Below are positions 22,537-25,789 of a stretch of 25,789 nt of DNA, piece by piece. Source of the stretch: Euryarchaeota archaeon UBA495. Its GTDB lineage: Archaea; Thermoplasmatota; Poseidoniia; Poseidoniales; Poseidoniaceae. A program made the translations under genes and the position numbers. Position 1 is the first letter of the stretch; each line of letters starts with the position of its first letter. The stretch is taken from assembly GCA_002496845.1 (NCBI GenBank), contig DALQ01000071.1, positions 1-25,789 of the forward strand, given 5' to 3'. The notes beneath the pieces are model-generated. The model had not been told where the DNA came from. It did no database searches and saw nothing but the letters and a program-made list of their open reading frames with translations.

Positions 22537-22568
22537 ACCCCCACGGGCAGGGGAAGACGGTGGTCTGG

Positions 22569-25493
22569 ATGTTGACGTACAGCCAAGCCAATCGAGGACT
22601 CGCGCTCTCGATGCTGGTGTTGCTTGTCCTCGCACCGATGACCGGTCTCGTTCAGGTGCCTCCATCGGTGGTCCTCGACGAGGCCACAGAGCCATCGCCA
22701 AGCGTGGCTGGTCTCGAGAACTACCGGCTTTACCTCGACGCTGAGAACAGCAGCGCCGGGGGCGACGGGCACATCACCACCATCGAACCCTCGGGAAGTC
22801 AAGAGGAACTCTCGGCCTTGAGCGGGATTGAGTTCCGCTCCTCCGAGATGATCTCGGACCTGACCATCTACGGCGAGGGTTCCGACAACGACCAGATTCA
22901 ACTCACCATCTACATGCGCTTCCGTGGCCAACAAGGTTCCACAGGCGACGTGGCCTTCTCGCTCAAGGCAGGCGACAGCCAAATCGGCAGCGAAAACATC
23001 GACCTCGATGACCCTTGCACCTCCACCCTGCAGCAGAACTGTGCCTGGACCTCCTCTGAGGTGTTCTTCGACATCTCGTCCAACGGCGTGACCGTTCCCA
23101 ACGGCAAGAGCCTGAAACTCGTCATCGATGGCCAAGCGTCCTGCGAAGGCCAAGGCGGAAGCGGGAACCCCTTCGGCGGTGGCAACGAGTGCGACATTGA
23201 GATCGCCTTCGGAGACCTCGACTCCACCGACGGTTATTCTCGCCTCGAAGTGATGGCCAACGCGCTTTCCGCTTCGTCGGTCAAGGTGCACACCCCCGGA
23301 TCTGCTTGGGGCGACCCTGAGACGCTCACGTGGGCGCCCAACGCCCTTGGCGAGGACCGTGAGATTCAGTTCGACGTTGACGTGCGTGACGCCTTTGGCC
23401 GCGCCGACATTCAATCGGTGAACCTCGTGCTGTCCACCCCCAACGGAGCCTCCGCGGTCTTCGACGAGGAGTTTGACGACGACGACCTGCGCCTCGACAA
23501 CGAAGGCTTGGTGGGCAACTACACGTGGACCTACGACGCCGGTTCCATGGCTCCAGGCATCTATCCCTTGGCGCTTGAAATCCGCGACGTTCAGGGCCAC
23601 ACCGTTCTGTACGAGCACGGCGGCGTGGAGTTCGTCGAGCATGGGATCAACCTCGGCGTGCCCAGCAACCAACCCACGACGGTCCTGATCGCCCCCGGTC
23701 AGACCAGCACGGTGGAGTTCCTCGTGACGCACATCGGCGCTTCGGCCGCAGCGATGGAGGTCCGTCTGGACCTTGCCCGTTCCCTCCCCTCCTCATGGTC
23801 CGACCCCGTGTGGGACCAACCCGCCGGGTACTCGCTCAGCGGCGGCGGGTCCGTGGTTCGCCCCATCCTCTCCATCGAGGTGGGCGAGGACTTGACCAAC
23901 GCCCCTTCCCGGCTCGAAGTCGAAGCCCGGGCCTACGCTGAGAACGAGAACGGACAACTCGTCGAGGTGGCCATCGTCGACCTGACCCTCGACTTCGACG
24001 AGGTCGGCGTCTACGCCGAGCCTCGCGTGTCGGTGTTTGAGGACGTGGAGCATCAGCGGCAGATCGCCGACTCGACCCGTCCCGACCTCTACGATGAGAC
24101 GCTGTCTCACTACGTCGACATGTCCGACGCTCAGGAGGGCGTGGACTTCTACATCGACGTGTTCAACGCAGGCTTCGACACGGACGCGTTCAAGATGCGC
24201 GTGACTGAACTGCCTGAATCCTGGCTCTACCGTTTCTACGACAACGACACGGGTCAGCAACTCGTCGAGGAAGGCATCAACAGCCTGACGCCTTCCATCG
24301 GGTCCTTCCAACAACTGACCTTGCGCATGACGGTCTTCCCACCTGATGCTCGTGAGGCGCAGGACATTGGCTTGGTTCGTGTCTTGGTCGTCAGCGGAAA
24401 CGACGCTGACCTCCGAACCGAGGTGGCGTTCACCGTCCACCGTACCTTTGGCGTGCTGGCCGAAGTCATCTCCGACAGCGACGCCAAGTCGCTGGGATCC
24501 GTGGGCCCCATCGCTCCAGGCTCGGACGCTTGGTTCCGCTTCCGCATCACCGACGCCGGCGACGAGGACGTGGAAACCACGTGGCGCATCGTGCCACCCA
24601 ACCTCTTGCCGCGCAACGACGGCCAATACTCGAGCTGGGATTACGAGATCACCGACGACTCAGGCGAAAGCGCGCCGGTGGTTCGCCTCAGCGGCGAGGA
24701 ATACGCTGATCTTCGCCTCGATGTGGGCCTGCGCGACCAAATTGAAGCGGGCAACCACACCATCTACGTGGGCATCATCGAAGACGGCGTGGACGACGAC
24801 GAAGCGCGTTACTTCGACATGCCTGTGACCATCGTGGTCAAGGAAGACGTCGTTGCGGGCCGGATCCTCATCACCCTCGAAAGTCAGATGACGCCCTTCG
24901 GACCAGGTGAAAGCAAGGAACTCGGGTTCCGCGTGGACAACCAGAACAACATCCCGTTGACCGTCCTCATCTCCTTGGACGAGCCCCGTGGTTGGGAAAA
25001 CGGCGCGGTGAGCGTGAACTCCTTCCAGCAAGCCGGTAGCACCCTCCTGGTGACCGTGGACGCCTACAGCAACGAGAAGTTCACCGTGGACTTGACCGCC
25101 CCGACCACGGTCAAGAACAACGACCGTGCGGAATTGACCATCATCGTCGAACCGTACGACGACGAAGTCCCCTACGGTGTGGACTTCAAGCAGCAGACGA
25201 AGTTCGAATTCGCCACGTCCTGTACCGAGGTCGCTTGCCTCACGAACGAATTGCTCGACCCCGAGCCCAGCACCATTGGGCTGATCGGCATGCTCGTGGC
25301 CATTGTGCTCTACGCCACCTACCGCCGTGGCGCGACCCGCACCATGGCGGCTGCGATGCCCATCAAGGACGTCGCTTTGCCCGAAGAGGTGGAGGTGGAT
25401 CCGGAGTCGGCTGCAAGCGAGCTTGATTTGCCTCCCGCGGTGACCGCTGACGACGACGATCTCGAGCTGTTGGACGAACTTTCTGACCTCTGA
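22569..25493 (+). CDS. Large surface protein with repeated Ig-like (NEW3/COG1470-type) domains and C-terminal anchor
   Basis: 974 aa from the ATG at 22569 (a GTG three codons earlier is possible). A signal peptide (about 10-29) leads into a beta-rich N-terminal region with paired Cys (about 140-200). About four diverged Ig-like repeats begin near 374, 523, 645 and 773. Their shared pattern is P-G-x-x-x then an alternating strand, an N-x-G or D-x-G turn, and a P-x-x-W segment (for example L-P-S-S-W, L-P-E-S-W, P-R-G-W). A single TM helix (about 901-918) with basic stop-transfer residues and a very acidic cytosolic tail (D-D-D-D-L-E near the end) follow. It is probably an envelope protein anchored with most of its mass outside. 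No enzyme motif is visible; ligand unknown. Acidic composition fits an exported marine protein. Confidence 0.9.
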   Translation: MLTYSQANRGLALSMLVLLVLAPMTGLVQVPPSVVLDEATEPSPSVAGLENYRLYLDAENSSAGGDGHITTIEPSGSQEELSALSGIEFRSSEMISDLTIYGEGSDNDQIQLTIYMRFRGQQGSTGDVAFSLKAGDSQIGSENIDLDDPCTSTLQQNCAWTSSEVFFDISSNGVTVPNGKSLKLVIDGQASCEGQGGSGNPFGGGNECDIEIAFGDLDSTDGYSRLEVMANALSASSVKVHTPGSAWGDPETLTWAPNALGEDREIQFDVDVRDAFGRADIQSVNLVLSTPNGASAVFDEEFDDDDLRLDNEGLVGNYTWTYDAGSMAPGIYPLALEIRDVQGHTVLYEHGGVEFVEHGINLGVPSNQPTTVLIAPGQTSTVEFLVTHIGASAAAMEVRLDLARSLPSSWSDPVWDQPAGYSLSGGGSVVRPILSIEVGEDLTNAPSRLEVEARAYAENENGQLVEVAIVDLTLDFDEVGVYAEPRVSVFEDVEHQRQIADSTRPDLYDETLSHYVDMSDAQEGVDFYIDVFNAGFDTDAFKMRVTELPESWLYRFYDNDTGQQLVEEGINSLTPSIGSFQQLTLRMTVFPPDAREAQDIGLVRVLVVSGNDADLRTEVAFTVHRTFGVLAEVISDSDAKSLGSVGPIAPGSDAWFRFRITDAGDEDVETTWRIVPPNLLPRNDGQYSSWDYEITDDSGESAPVVRLSGEEYADLRLDVGLRDQIEAGNHTIYVGIIEDGVDDDEARYFDMPVTIVVKEDVVAGRILITLESQMTPFGPGESKELGFRVDNQNNIPLTVLISLDEPRGWENGAVSVNSFQQAGSTLLVTVDAYSNEKFTVDLTAPTTVKNNDRAELTIIVEPYDDEVPYGVDFKQQTKFEFATSCTEVACLTNELLDPEPSTIGLIGMLVAIVLYATYRRGATRTMAAAMPIKDVALPEEVEVDPESAASELDLPPAVTADDDDLELLDELSDL

Positions 25494-25540
25494 TTTCAGG
25501 GTCCTGCTCGGTGCGTTGTCTGAACAGCGCACCATTCCCC

Positions 25541-25546
25541 TTATGA
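25541..25546 (+). promoter_or_regulatory. TATA-like box for the terminal gene
   Basis: TTATGA lies 30 nt upstream of the ATG at 25571, without a Shine-Dalgarno between; compatible with leaderless transcription. Confidence 0.3.
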
Positions 25547-25570
25547 GGCGCCGGAACCGCCTTGTGAACG

Positions 25571-25789
25571 ATGTCAGAGCAGATGCTGTCTCAGCGGCGC
25601 GCGCCCTCCGTCCGTGCCGTCGATGCTGGCGTGCGTCGTCGGGCCCTTGGGCTGACCCTGCTGATGCTGCTTTCCTTGTTCGCCGGCATCGATCTGGTGA
25701 GCGAGGAAGTGTCCGCTGCATCGGACGCTGACGGCGACGGACTGACCTACGGCCTCGAGTACCTGATCAACACCTCACCCAACGACCCT
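25571..25789 (+). CDS. Exported protein with TSP3-like calcium-binding motif (partial, runs off the window)
   Basis: 73 codons are visible and open to the window edge. An Arg-rich N-terminus (R-R at 9-10 and R-R-R at 22-24) precedes a hydrophobic signal segment (25-39). Right after the predicted cleavage region comes D-A-D-G-D-G-L (52-58), then G-L-E-Y-L-I-N-T-S-P-N-D-P (61-73), the pattern of thrombospondin type-3/calcium-binding repeats (D-x-D-x-D-G-L, x4, E-x4-T-x-P) common in large secreted marine archaeal and bacterial proteins. It is likely a second cell-surface protein in tandem with its upstream neighbour. The rest of the protein is not in the window. Confidence 0.8.
   Translation, partial: MSEQMLSQRRAPSVRAVDAGVRRRALGLTLLMLLSLFAGIDLVSEEVSAASDADGDGLTYGLEYLINTSPNDP

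Noticed and set aside
22353..23732. A 459-codon minus-strand frame antisense to the surface protein and running through the tRNA
   Set aside because: It reads through the tRNA gene and has no recognisable domain; shadow of GC-rich coding DNA.
24660..25721. A 353-codon minus-strand frame at the right end
   Set aside because: It crosses the end of one surface gene and the start of the next in antisense; no motifs.
1..25789. Mobile elements, phage, toxin-antitoxin or defence systems
   Set aside because: I saw no transposase, integrase, terminal repeats, nuclease/helicase pair or CRISPR repeat; the composition changes are not flanked by mobility features.

Overview
The window looks like chromosomal DNA from an archaeon, most plausibly a marine planktonic euryarchaeote of the Marine Group II (Candidatus Poseidoniales) type. 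This is inference: there is no rRNA or other phylogenetic marker. It rests on TATA-like boxes about 25-30 nt upstream of lead genes, GAGGTG-type Shine-Dalgarno sites at internal operon junctions, large single-anchor surface proteins with acidic tails, small zinc-ribbon/membrane proteins, and a eukaryote-like class I ribonucleotide reductase beside bacterial-type lipoylation and pterin enzymes. No mobile element, CRISPR array, integrase or rRNA was seen. Coding is dense and no gene-free stretch exceeds 300 bases. The longest, 10457-10731, is a divergent promoter region.

Layout. 32-4585 (minus strand, mostly lower GC): a 901-aa mosaic membrane protein (two related beta modules, fascin-like trefoil, cysteine-free C-type lectin domain, TM hairpin, SKICH-like domain), a DUF898-like membrane protein, and an acyl-CoA dehydrogenase lacking the usual catalytic Glu. 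4687-5091 (plus): a zinc-ribbon membrane protein that overlaps the next gene convergently. 5053-10456 (minus): a close-packed series dut, lipB, ubiX, SAP-TM-M28 peptidase, parvulin, folB and two unknowns. 10732-14216 (plus): nrdB-nrdA, divergent from dut. 14223-15505: a tiny eight-cysteine protein, a PKD-domain exported protein and a small membrane protein. 15549-21494 (minus): the operon lipA - E1alpha - E1beta - E2 - lpd, a branched-chain-type 2-oxoacid dehydrogenase complex with its lipoate-maturation enzyme. 21614-22360 (plus): a pteridine-reductase-like SDR. 22375-22457 (minus): tRNA-Leu(UAA). 22569 to the end (plus): a 974-aa surface protein and the start of another exported protein with a calcium-binding TSP3-like motif.

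How it fits together. LipB (octanoyl transfer) and LipA (sulfur insertion) would make the lipoyl arm on Lys44 of E2. E1 decarboxylates a branched 2-oxoacid, E2 transfers the acyl group to CoA and Lpd reoxidises the arm. The acyl-CoA dehydrogenase could act on resulting acyl-CoAs, but its active site is unusual. dut and nrdAB together supply and clean the dNTP pool from one divergent control region. FolB and the SDR are two bacterial-type pterin enzymes. The mosaic lectin protein, the catalytic-Glu-less dehydrogenase and the SAP-TM-M28 architecture are the most unusual items.
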